Source: an uncultured Lachnospiraceae bacterium (GTDB lineage: Bacteria; Bacillota; Clostridia; Lachnospirales; Lachnospiraceae). Taken from it: a stretch of 52,461 bases of DNA. Below, piece by piece: positions 41,782 to 49,690 of the stretch (the stretch's first letter is position 1; each line of letters starts with the position of its first letter). Under the pieces are notes generated by a model that saw only the letters and a list, made by a program, of their open reading frames with translations, had not been told where the DNA came from and made no database searches. Where the stretch lies: NCBI GenBank assembly GCA_910584945.1, contig CAJUDY010000029.1:1-52461 (forward strand), written 5' to 3'. Position numbers and translations under genes: made by a program.

Positions 41782-42054
41782 TCATTTTGTTATAAGCAAT
41801 TTTGTCATCTGCCCATTCTGACTTCCCAGAATCTCCTTCAGCTGCATCTCTCTGTTCTGGCTCAAAAGACGCACCGGAATGGCAAACCATTCGTTCTCTG
41901 TCTGCACCACATATAGATGATCGGTATGGACGATATGAATTGACCTGCCTGTCAGATCCATCTTCCGCCCCTGATTGCCCACCGTAATAAAGTCTTTTTC
42001 ATATGCCGCCAGAACCGCACACCCCAGAAAACTTATGATCCCAAATTCCCTCTT
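41782..42054 (-). pseudogene. 5'-truncated gene fragment (membrane plus PH/YcxB-like tail)
   Basis: An open stretch of 90 codons with no usable start codon near its left end (TAA lies just upstream in frame). It opens with a short hydrophobic run (FGIISFLGCAVLAAY) and continues into a strand-rich segment YEKDFITVGNQGRKMDLTG ... HIVHTDHLYVVQTENEWFAIPVRLLS. This resembles the C-terminal half of YcxB-type membrane proteins with a PH-like domain (weak, by pattern only). It probably is the remnant of a longer gene deleted up to the palindrome at 42061. A GTG at 41982 could start a 66-residue product but has no ribosome binding site. Confidence 0.45.
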
Positions 42055-42060
42055 TTAACG

Positions 42061-42095
42061 CATATACTCTTGTGGGAACGCCACAAGAGTATATG
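42061..42095. terminator. 15-bp perfect inverted repeat after the kinase gene
   Basis: CATATACTCTTGTGG and CCACAAGAGTATATG are exact reverse complements around GAACG. It lies five bases after the kinase stop. No T-tract follows on either strand, so it is either a non-canonical terminator/mRNA-stabilising hairpin or a recombination scar. Confidence 0.55.
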
Positions 42096-42099
42096 TAAA

Positions 42100-43536
42100 T
42101 TATCCATTATAAACATTGTATACTTCTTTTAGTACTTCATCCGTATATTGCGACATATTCTTATAGGCGCGTTCATTTAATTTTTTATACAATTCTGCAT
42201 TTTCATTTTTGGGATAGAAAACATCCCGCACTTTCACCATCTTCCCGACCGCAGTCTCGTAATCTTGATAGACGCCCAGCGCCACCGCGGTATTGATGGC
42301 CGCACCAAGACTTGCCGATTCATTCATGACATTTCTCTTCGCCGGCAAATTAAAAATGTCTGCAAAGATCTGCATGAACAGATCGCTGTTGGAACCGCCG
42401 CCGGATATTACGATCTCTTTCATCGGTTTGCCAAGCTCGCTGCACATCGCGTCGCTGTTATTCTTCATGGTATATGCGATACCTTCCAGAATAGACCGAT
42501 ACATAAACGCTTCATTCATATGCGCTTTGAATCCAATCATGATTCCGCTCTTATACGGCTCCCACGGATTGGCCAGCCAGTCCAGAACGGTCATAAGTCC
42601 GTCGCTTCCCGCCGGTACTTTTTCCGCTTTTTTATTCAGAAGCTCTTCCGGAGACAGCCCCTGTGCAGCCGCCTCTTTCACCAGCCCCTCTCCGAACAGA
42701 TCCCTGAACCAGCTCACCGTCCACATTCCGCGCCGGATACCGTAGCTTTCATACAGGTACATTCCCGGAACGGATGAGATGATCGCCCAGAGAGCCTTCG
42801 GATCTGCCGGCAGCTCCTTTCCCTGGATCATCAGCGTAATATAGGTGCCCAGAGAGATTACCGCCGTCTCCTCATTGACCAGACCGGAACCGAGTCCTTC
42901 TACCGCTTTGTCATTGGTGGTGCTTACAACCGGAAGTCCCTTGGGAAATCCGGTTTTTTCTGCCGCATACGAAGTGACATATCCAAGAATCTCCCCCGGC
43001 TTCACAGCCTCAAAAAGCATTTCCTTCGGAATCTGGTAGTGTCTGATCACTTCCTCATCTTCGCTCCAGTTCCATGTCTTCATATCAACCGGCCATTCGC
43101 CGAACGCATTACCAATACCGTCTTTAAATTCTCCGGTCAGCCTGCAGGATAAATATCCGGTGGAAGAGGTAACATATGCAACCTCCGGGTTTGTGTGCTC
43201 ATACGGCACAGCCGTGCGCGCATCCATCCAGCTGATCACCGGCTGCGCCAGTGTACCGTCTTTTTTCAGCAGCACACGGCAGCAGCGAATCCCGCCAATT
43301 CCGATTCCGATGATATCTTTTGGATCTCCTTGAAAGTCCTCCATGGCAAGCCTGCCCGCTTCGCAGAGGGAATCCCATAGATCATCGTCCGGATGTTCTA
43401 CGATTCCGGGTTCCGCAAGATGCATCGGCAGCAGCTTTTTCTTCCCTCTGGCGACAATACTGCCCTCCAGGTCATAGATGAGTATCTTGGCGCTCTGGGA
43501 ACCCACATCTATTCCTATGATATATTTCTGTTCCAT
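42100..43536 (-). CDS. FGGY-family carbohydrate kinase (YgcE-like)
   Basis: A 478-residue sugar kinase. The N-terminal phosphate-1 motif IGIDVGSQSAKILIYD (residues 6-21) and the C-terminal adenosine-binding region ISGGGSNSDLFMQIFADI near residue 390 mark the FGGY family (xylulokinase, glycerol kinase and relatives). The substrate is unknown. In E. coli a similar kinase, YgcE, is next to an SDR dehydrogenase (YgcW), as here. It phosphorylates the product of the upstream oxidation steps in the simplest model. It starts 15 bp after the SDR stop and is the last intact gene of the operon. Confidence 0.88.
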   Translation of the reverse strand: MEQKYIIGIDVGSQSAKILIYDLEGSIVARGKKKLLPMHLAEPGIVEHPDDDLWDSLCEAGRLAMEDFQGDPKDIIGIGIGGIRCCRVLLKKDGTLAQPVISWMDARTAVPYEHTNPEVAYVTSSTGYLSCRLTGEFKDGIGNAFGEWPVDMKTWNWSEDEEVIRHYQIPKEMLFEAVKPGEILGYVTSYAAEKTGFPKGLPVVSTTNDKAVEGLGSGLVNEETAVISLGTYITLMIQGKELPADPKALWAIISSVPGMYLYESYGIRRGMWTVSWFRDLFGEGLVKEAAAQGLSPEELLNKKAEKVPAGSDGLMTVLDWLANPWEPYKSGIMIGFKAHMNEAFMYRSILEGIAYTMKNNSDAMCSELGKPMKEIVISGGGSNSDLFMQIFADIFNLPAKRNVMNESASLGAAINTAVALGVYQDYETAVGKMVKVRDVFYPKNENAELYKKLNERAYKNMSQYTDEVLKEVYNVYNG

Positions 43537-43551
43537 ATCTGCCGCTCCCGA

Positions 43552-44328
43552 CTATCGAACCAGATATCCGCCGTCAACCGCAAGAATATGTCCGTTTACA
43601 AAATCAGAAGCTTTGCTTGCAAGGAAGACGGTTGCTCCCATCAGATCATGTACTTCTCCCCATCTGTCAGCCGGCGTATGATCCACAATAGCTTTGCTTC
43701 TTACCGGATCGTTTGCCGAATACTCTGCCGCTTTCGTCTTAAAGTAACCTGGAGCAATTCCGTTTGCCTGGATGTTGTAGCGCCCCAGCTCATCGCAGCA
43801 GGCTTTTGTCAGTCCTGCAAGTCCGTGCTTCGTTGCAACGTATGCCGGAGAGAGCTGGCATCCCAGGAACGCGAACAGCGAACAGATGTTGATGATCTTA
43901 CCGCCGCCCTGTTTGATCATAACCGGAGCGACTTCATGGCTCATCTCAAATGCAGCCGTCAGGTTGATATCCACCATCTTGTCCCATAAGTTTCTTCCGA
44001 AGTTTTCGAATTCTTCACAGAGACAAATTCCGGCACAGTTTACGAGAATATCTACGGTTCCCAACTCCTGCACACATTTTTCGACAATCTGTTTCGGGGT
44101 TCCCTCTTTGGTAAGGTCCGCAAACATATAGACCGCTTTGGACCCTTCTGCTTCAATCAGCCCGTTGAATTCCGGATTATCCGCTTCAATACTGGGCATA
44201 AAGATATTTGCGCCGGCCTTTGCCAGAGCCAGAGAAAATGCCTGTCCCAGTCCGGTATTGCCTCCGGTTACGATTGCGTTCTTTCCCTTCAGTGAAAAAT
44301 AATGGATGTTAAAATCTGTAATCTGCAT
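43552..44328 (-). CDS. SDR family oxidoreductase (KduD/YgcW-like)
   Basis: A 258-residue classical short-chain dehydrogenase. NAD(P)-binding TGGNTGLG (residues 21-28), NCAG near 99, catalytic serine in INICSLFAF near 147, and YVATK near 162 with the catalytic tyrosine and lysine. The C-terminal NGHILAVDGGYLVR is typical of KduD-like enzymes that oxidise sugar or sugar-acid hydroxyls. It should be cytosolic and NAD-dependent. Its start overlaps the EtfA-like gene by 40 bp. The substrate is unknown. Confidence 0.9.
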   Translation of the reverse strand: MQITDFNIHYFSLKGKNAIVTGGNTGLGQAFSLALAKAGANIFMPSIEADNPEFNGLIEAEGSKAVYMFADLTKEGTPKQIVEKCVQELGTVDILVNCAGICLCEEFENFGRNLWDKMVDINLTAAFEMSHEVAPVMIKQGGGKIINICSLFAFLGCQLSPAYVATKHGLAGLTKACCDELGRYNIQANGIAPGYFKTKAAEYSANDPVRSKAIVDHTPADRWGEVHDLMGATVFLASKASDFVNGHILAVDGGYLVR

Positions 44329-45320
44329 AATCGTTCTCCTTTTTTATGGTATGTTCTTATTTTTTCTTGTTTTTGACCGAAAGCCCTTTCGATCCGCTCA
44401 GAAAGGCGGTCTATAAATTCCAATGCACATCCCTCGACTACAATCTGCGACAGACTGCAGATCGGCGCATTTTTATTGGTATTTACCGATATGATGTATG
44501 GCACATGGTCCAGACCTTCTATATGCTGTAAAGAGCCGTAGATTCCCAATGCAATGCAAAGGTCCGGGCTTACGATTTTGCCGGAATGACCGACCTGGAT
44601 GCTCCGCGGAGCAATTCCTTCATCCACCACTCTTCGGCTTGCAGAAACCATTCCGTGCAGGAGCTTTGCAAGCTTTTCCAGGGACTGAAAATTTTCTTTT
44701 ACTCCGCCGCCTCCGGAAACCAGGACTTTTGCCTCCCGGATATCCGTCTTCTCTTTGCGTTTTGTGCACTTAAGCAGTGTAATCTGCGTATCTTTGTACT
44801 CCGGCGCATGTCTGACGACCCGTGTCTCCTTCCAAGCCGGCCCCGGGTCATGAAACACGCCGGGCCTTATGCTCATCATTAGAATCTCCGAATTCTGGTT
44901 GGTAATGCACGCCATCAGCTTTCCGTCAAAAGCGGGTCGGATCATCTGGATCTCTCCTTCGACATTTGACACTTCCACAACGTCCGCCACCAATCCGATG
45001 TTCAGTCTTACCGCCAGCGCCGGGGCCAGCATCCTGCCGACATATGTAGCCGGTATGAGAATACACCAGATCTCTTTTTGCCGCGCCAGATCCTCCATAC
45101 AGGATGCCAAAAAACGTACATTGAACTTTTGGCTTTCATCCGCTTCAAACCAGTGAAGTTCGTCAAAATATCCGAAGACGGTCTCTGACACGTCGGATTC
45201 TCCAAAAAATACTCCGACTGTTTCCTGTGGCTTTCCCGGATACATCTGTTCTGCCGCCTCTAAAAGTTCCAGCGCGCTTTTTACGTTTTGTCCGTCAAGA
45301 AAAACAAGTGTTCGAATCAT
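44289..45320 (-). CDS. electron transfer flavoprotein alpha-subunit-like protein (YgcQ-like)
   Basis: A 343-residue ETF alpha. The N-terminal ETF domain (about 1-190) has a degenerate nucleotide site; the C-terminal FAD domain shows VSGGGGVKENFQSLEKLAKLL near 205, GHSGKIVSPDLCIALGIYGSLQH near 253 (in parts) and SVNTNKNAPICSL near 287, the FAD-binding ETF signature. The last twenty residues run beyond the usual end into the SDR start. Together with the beta subunit it should accept electrons from the FAD oxidase encoded at 47411. It overlaps the beta gene by 26 bp. Confidence 0.9.
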   Translation of the reverse strand: MIRTLVFLDGQNVKSALELLEAAEQMYPGKPQETVGVFFGESDVSETVFGYFDELHWFEADESQKFNVRFLASCMEDLARQKEIWCILIPATYVGRMLAPALAVRLNIGLVADVVEVSNVEGEIQMIRPAFDGKLMACITNQNSEILMMSIRPGVFHDPGPAWKETRVVRHAPEYKDTQITLLKCTKRKEKTDIREAKVLVSGGGGVKENFQSLEKLAKLLHGMVSASRRVVDEGIAPRSIQVGHSGKIVSPDLCIALGIYGSLQHIEGLDHVPYIISVNTNKNAPICSLSQIVVEGCALEFIDRLSERIERAFGQKQEKIRTYHKKGERLCRLQILTSIIFH

Positions 45321-46113
45321 CCCTTACAAACCCTTTTTCTTTCAAAAACTGATACACATACTCAATCCCGCTTTCATCGGTCCGGACAATTCGCTTTTTC
45401 TCCTGCGCAAATGCTTTCGGATATGTCCTGACCACTTTCGTCTTCGATCCGGCCAGTCCTGTCTCCGCTTCCTGAAATCCAAGATGCAGATTTGAAAGAA
45501 CGTGGATCTGTTCCGACACGTCTTTCTTCCGATCTTCATATCTGGCAAAGGGAAGCTTATAACCGCTTTCCTTTGTGATTCCAAGCACGGCCGGAAACCG
45601 CAGCGCAAACGTCATATGTCTTTCATCATCCTCTGTCTCAATCTGGATCATCCGCACAGGCTCTTCCTCTTCCCGGATCTTCACGACGCCGCTCATTATA
45701 TTCACATCCAGAAGTTCTGCCACCTGGGACGGTACATGAGATGTATCCCCATCCATAGAACGGGCGCCGCAGAAAATCAGGTCAAATTCATATTTCTCCA
45801 CGCCCTTTGCCAATATTCTGCTTGTTGCATAGGTATCGCTCCCCCGATACAAAGTATCCGCAAGCAGGACCGCCCGGTCCGCCCCGCGGCGGACCAGATC
45901 TTCCAGATACTTTCGGTTAGATACAGGCCCCATACTGACAATGGTGACGTTTGCGCCGTACCTCTTCTTAAAGTTCAGTGCCGCGGCCACAGCACAGGCA
46001 TCGTCCGGATTGAGCAAAGACTTCTGATTTTCCCTGACCAGAATATTTTTTTCATAATCGTATGTAAAATGATCCACATCCGGGATAATCTTAACCAGAC
46101 ATATTATTTTCAT
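45295..46113 (-). CDS. electron transfer flavoprotein beta-subunit-like protein (YgcR-like)
   Basis: A 272-residue ETF beta. It opens KIICLVKIIPDVDHF (residues 2-16), has the LNPDDACAVAAALNFKKRYG helix near 35 and the nucleotide loop ARSMDGDTSHVPSQVAELL near 116, in which the family usually has GxQxxDGDTGQVGP; the glutamine is serine here. It would bind AMP or FAD depending on whether the complex is a simple or a bifurcating ETF. It starts one base after the MFS stop and overlaps the alpha gene. Confidence 0.9.
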   Translation of the reverse strand: MKIICLVKIIPDVDHFTYDYEKNILVRENQKSLLNPDDACAVAAALNFKKRYGANVTIVSMGPVSNRKYLEDLVRRGADRAVLLADTLYRGSDTYATSRILAKGVEKYEFDLIFCGARSMDGDTSHVPSQVAELLDVNIMSGVVKIREEEEPVRMIQIETEDDERHMTFALRFPAVLGITKESGYKLPFARYEDRKKDVSEQIHVLSNLHLGFQEAETGLAGSKTKVVRTYPKAFAQEKKRIVRTDESGIEYVYQFLKEKGFVRDDSNTCFS

Positions 46114-46114
46114 C

Positions 46115-47392
46115 CTACGCTTCCTTGTTTCCTTTTGTCATTTTCATAAATACGGCAATGAATGCCACGCCTGCGATGCCAACCACTGCACTGCCGACAA
46201 AATATGCATTGTAACCGCCATTTGGACCATAGTGATTGAACATAAAGGTATTGAAATATGGCGTTACGATATCTGGAAGGTATCCAAGCAGCGCAGTGAA
46301 TCCCATGGTTGTTCCGATGATCTTCGGATTCACCTTGCAGTCATCCATCAAAGACCAGTAGGTTCCCCGAACTGCGTAAATGAAAAACGACAAGATCAGG
46401 ATAATCACCATAAACAGTGTATTTCCTGACGCAACCGGCATCATTGACACCACAACCAAACCGATGGATGCGCACAGCAACACCGTAAAGATGGTCTTCG
46501 CCCTTCCAAATTTATCGCCGAGGAAGCCGCCGACAAATCCGCCCACCGGACGCAGCCACAATACAGCTGTCATCACAATGCCTACAGTCACTGCGTCAAT
46601 TCCCACATTCGTCTGCAAAAATCCGCTGAAGTAATACAGGGTCCAAGTAAGCATATACGCTGTAAAAATGATTCCTGACAGTACAAAAATAGACTTGTTC
46701 TTCACCAACTCTTTGCAGTCGCTGAGCCGGATCACAGATTTTTCATAAGTGCCTGTGCTGAACATTCCTTCCGGATTCTTATCATCGTCCATAAAGAGGA
46801 CGATCAGAACCATCACAACCACAATCGCGATCGTGTAGAGGTACACCAGAGCAACCATTGCGCTTCTTTGCTCCGCTGCGCCTGGATTGCTCCCCATAAG
46901 GTTTGCAAACATGGCTACCGCGATGACTCCGAGGACGGCCTCAATCAGTCCGCGGCCGCCGTCCAGGATTCCGAAAAATCGTCCCTGCTCCTCCGGTCTT
47001 GCCAGAAGCTTAATCAGTTTCATATGCGCGGACCAGAAGGTAAGGATGGAGAAGATTCCCCACAGCATATAGATGGCTACCACTCCGCCAAATCCCGGTA
47101 CAGTCGCAAACCAGAAGCCTCCGGCAGCCGTTCCTGCCAGCGAGATGATCAACAGCTTTTTACAGGAAAATTTATCGCACAGCAATCCGCTTGGGAAATA
47201 AGTAATCACGGAAATAATACCAAGCGCCATGAAAATCGTGTTCAAATCCTGAATGCTCAAATTGTATACAGAAAGCAGCGTTTCCTGGTAATTATTCTTC
47301 AGATACGCGATCGGATAAATGACCCCCGCCGAAGAAACCACAAGCGCCAACTGTATATAACGTCTTATGATACTGTCTTTTTTTGCTTTCAT
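46115..47392 (-). CDS. MFS transporter (YgcS-like)
   Basis: A 425-residue major facilitator with twelve hydrophobic segments. The loop between helices 2 and 3 carries FPSGLLCDKFSCKKLL near residue 67, a version of the MFS G-x3-D-R/K motif; the second half repeats it as GGFLGDKFGRAKT near 275. It resembles sugar-acid or phosphate-ester transporters (GlpT/YgcS-like) in layout, but the substrate is unknown. It lies 18 bp after the FAD-oxidase gene, with AAAGGGA before the ATG. Confidence 0.88.
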   Translation of the reverse strand: MKAKKDSIIRRYIQLALVVSSAGVIYPIAYLKNNYQETLLSVYNLSIQDLNTIFMALGIISVITYFPSGLLCDKFSCKKLLIISLAGTAAGGFWFATVPGFGGVVAIYMLWGIFSILTFWSAHMKLIKLLARPEEQGRFFGILDGGRGLIEAVLGVIAVAMFANLMGSNPGAAEQRSAMVALVYLYTIAIVVVMVLIVLFMDDDKNPEGMFSTGTYEKSVIRLSDCKELVKNKSIFVLSGIIFTAYMLTWTLYYFSGFLQTNVGIDAVTVGIVMTAVLWLRPVGGFVGGFLGDKFGRAKTIFTVLLCASIGLVVVSMMPVASGNTLFMVIILILSFFIYAVRGTYWSLMDDCKVNPKIIGTTMGFTALLGYLPDIVTPYFNTFMFNHYGPNGGYNAYFVGSAVVGIAGVAFIAVFMKMTKGNKEA

Positions 47393-47410
47393 TTTTGTCT
47401 GTCCCTTTCT

Positions 47411-48889
47411 TTACTGCTGGTATATCCTACCTTCTTCCTGTGGGAAAATAGTTCCAAAATTCATGATGCCGTTCGGATCAAATGTCTTCTTCAATCCTTC
47501 GAGCATGTAGTAGGCAGAACCGTGCTCTTCTTTGGTCCACTCATTCCGGTATTTTCCAATTCCATGATGATGGCACATAGAGCCGCCCAGTTTCAGCGTC
47601 TCTTCTACAATGATTCTCTGAATCGGATGATGATATACCCTCAGTTCATCCTCCGGCGCGCAGTTGATATTATAATTGTATACAAAGTACATATTCGTGC
47701 CATTGATATAGCTGTGGGAGGAATGTCCGCCCAGCATCGTCAGGTCGTCCGCCATCTCATACTCCTTACGGATTCGGTTGATTACATTGTAATAAATCTG
47801 TGTAATATGTTCCCAGTCTGCCGAAATCTCGGTCGTATATCCGTCGTGTCGGTCGTTGTCGATCATTCCCTGTCTCTCATCGTCCAGATCCTGCTGGGAC
47901 CAGTTCAGATGATCGAACCAGTCTGAGATCAGCTGGCTGTCTACCTGCTCGATGATGCCTTCTTTGAATTTATCTACTGCTTTTTCAATCGCATCGCATG
48001 TCGCCTTTACAATTCCTTTTGGCCCCTCCGCCATAAAGATCAGCACGCATTTTCCCTTATGGAAGTGATAAAAATGCTGCCTTGCATCTTCCTCGGAATA
48101 AGTTCTTGCAACCGATGGGCGGAATCCTTCGGTTACAACTTCTCTGAGCACCTTGATGCCGGTATCAACGTCTTTGATCAGATAACCGTAAAACTTGTTG
48201 TTATCCGGATCATATTTAAAGATTTTTACCGTAACTTCGGTAATGTAGCAGAGTGTTCCTTCGTTGCCAAGTACAATATGGCGGATGTCCGGCCCTCCGG
48301 ATCTGCGGGGAACGTTCTTGATTCTGCAGATATGCCCATCCGGAAACACACATTCCAGCCCAACCAGCATATCTTCGATTGCGCCGTACAGAGTTGAGAA
48401 CTGTCCGATACTTCTTGTCGCAACCAGTCCGCCGTATTGTGCCACCGGTTTGGACTGCGGAGAATGTCCGGTTGTATATCCCAGCTTACGCAGTTCATCT
48501 TCCAGCGTCTGAAGCTGAACACCCGCCTGTACGGTAGCCTGCATATTGTAAGTATCAATTTTAATGATATCCTTCAGATTCTTAGCGTCAATTACAAGGG
48601 TCTGCTCTTTCCAGTTTTCCAGCCCGCCTTCGGTTGCCGTACAGCCGCTCCTTGGAATCACGTTGATCCGGTTCTCATTACAGTACGTCAAAAGCTTTTG
48701 AACTTCTTCTGTCGAATACGGATACACGATTGCCAGCGGAACCGGAACGTTCAGAACTTTCTTCGCACGTGCATATTTCTTATAACGGTCCGCAGATGCC
48801 TCATACAATTCGTCCTTATCCCGGTTAATCTGTGAGCTTTCCAACATTCCGCCTAAATCCCGGATAATATCTTCGTTTGTCTTGACCAT
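47411..48889 (-). CDS. FAD-linked oxidase/dehydrogenase (YgcU-like)
   Basis: A 492-residue flavoprotein of the vanillyl-alcohol-oxidase fold. The FAD-binding PCMH domain (about 45-225) has VIPRSGCTATEGG near residue 76 and GLVATRSIGQFSTLYG near 153; the C-terminal FAD-oxidase_C domain has YINGTNMYFVYNYN near 398 and the active-site triad HHHGIGKYR near 448, found in glycolate/lactate-type dehydrogenases and alkyl-DHAP synthase. It likely oxidises a 2-hydroxy acid or related alcohol and passes electrons to the ETF pair. It is the first gene of the operon; AGAAGGAG precedes the ATG. Confidence 0.92.
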   Translation of the reverse strand: MVKTNEDIIRDLGGMLESSQINRDKDELYEASADRYKKYARAKKVLNVPVPLAIVYPYSTEEVQKLLTYCNENRINVIPRSGCTATEGGLENWKEQTLVIDAKNLKDIIKIDTYNMQATVQAGVQLQTLEDELRKLGYTTGHSPQSKPVAQYGGLVATRSIGQFSTLYGAIEDMLVGLECVFPDGHICRIKNVPRRSGGPDIRHIVLGNEGTLCYITEVTVKIFKYDPDNNKFYGYLIKDVDTGIKVLREVVTEGFRPSVARTYSEEDARQHFYHFHKGKCVLIFMAEGPKGIVKATCDAIEKAVDKFKEGIIEQVDSQLISDWFDHLNWSQQDLDDERQGMIDNDRHDGYTTEISADWEHITQIYYNVINRIRKEYEMADDLTMLGGHSSHSYINGTNMYFVYNYNINCAPEDELRVYHHPIQRIIVEETLKLGGSMCHHHGIGKYRNEWTKEEHGSAYYMLEGLKKTFDPNGIMNFGTIFPQEEGRIYQQ

Positions 48890-48927
48890 TTTGACACTCC
48901 TTCTAAATTATTTTATAAACATTCACC

Positions 48928-48944
48928 AAATTAAGCGCTTATTT
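48928..48944. promoter_or_regulatory. candidate operator (AAGCGCTT dyad) upstream of the FAD-oxidase operon
   Basis: AAAT-T-AAGCGCTT-ATTT is an almost perfect palindrome, 38 bp before the start codon and just upstream of a TATAAA-like box on the minus strand. It does not match the RpiR dyad at 39401 or a catabolite-repression site. Confidence 0.4.
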
Positions 48945-48984
48945 CATTTCATGCATGTTATGTTTGTATATACAGGCTATCACA

Positions 48985-49665
48985 TTATTCCCATGATAGC
49001 AATATTTTTTGGAAAATTTCTTTTATATTGTTCAATTTATGATATTTTCCGGAAAATTTTCCTTTTTCAATTATTGATACTTGTATTGCAGCATCGGAGT
49101 TTCTTATATCTAAAGAGCTTCCTCCATTCGTCTCAATCACCCTTCGATACCAGTAGAAGGATTTCTTCCGCGTCCGCTTTCCGGTTCCATTTCCGTCCTC
49201 CTGTTTGTCTACATAGACGAATCCATACCGTTTTTCCATCTCCCCGGTTCCTGCACTGATCAGGTCGATGGACGCCCAGGAGGTGTATCCCATCAGATCC
49301 ACGCCGTCCTCGTCCGGCTCATCCAAAGCGCCCAGGCCGTTTTCCACGATGAACAGCGGTTTCTGGTAGCGGTCATACACCTGATTCAAGGTAATCCGAA
49401 GTCCCAGAAGGGGCATCACATCCGCATATACTTCCGGCACATGATTGCCGATCACCACCTGGTACTGTCCGCCGCTTTTCATGACGGTCACCACGCCGTC
49501 CATATTCTTGATCACCTCATTTTTGGCTTTGCTCTCATCCTTGAGTTTAAAACGCAACCTGGTGATACAGTGCGTCAGACTGTTGACGTTTTCTTTTCTG
49601 CCGATGTTTTTTACGATTGCTTTTGCCAGATCTTCATACTTACCCATGTTTTTTCCCAATGTCAT
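48985..49665 (-). pseudogene. chimeric remnant: PTS beta-glucoside EIIB domain fused to 6-phospho-beta-glucosidase C-terminus
   Basis: An open frame of 226 codons made of two unrelated pieces. Residues 7-86 are a complete EIIB domain (GKYEDLAKAIVKNIG, then the phosphocysteine region LTHCITRLRFKLKD, then GGQYQVVIG). Residues about 90-170 are the C-terminal end of a GH1 6-phospho-beta-glucosidase (YQKPLFIVENGLGA with the nucleophile glutamate; DLISAGTGEMEKRYGFVYVD; KKSFYWYRRVI). Within the GH1 piece roughly 30 residues are missing between PDEDG and VDLMGY. The last 45 residues match neither family. Deletions between adjacent bglP- and bglA-like genes explain it. No good ribosome binding site precedes either start; ATG 49647 is the native EIIB start. 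Confidence 0.8.
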
Positions 49666-49668
49666 GAT

Positions 49669-49690
49669 ATCGGGGTCAAAAGCCCATCCA
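49669..49690. repeat. short palindromic repeat (GGGTCAAAAG family), half copy 3
   Basis: ATGATATCGGGGTCAAAAG matches the left half of the copies at 7836 and 15551, but the right half is missing. The sequence changes to AT-rich IS-type DNA directly after it, which suggests the IS element entered or deleted the repeat. Confidence 0.5.
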
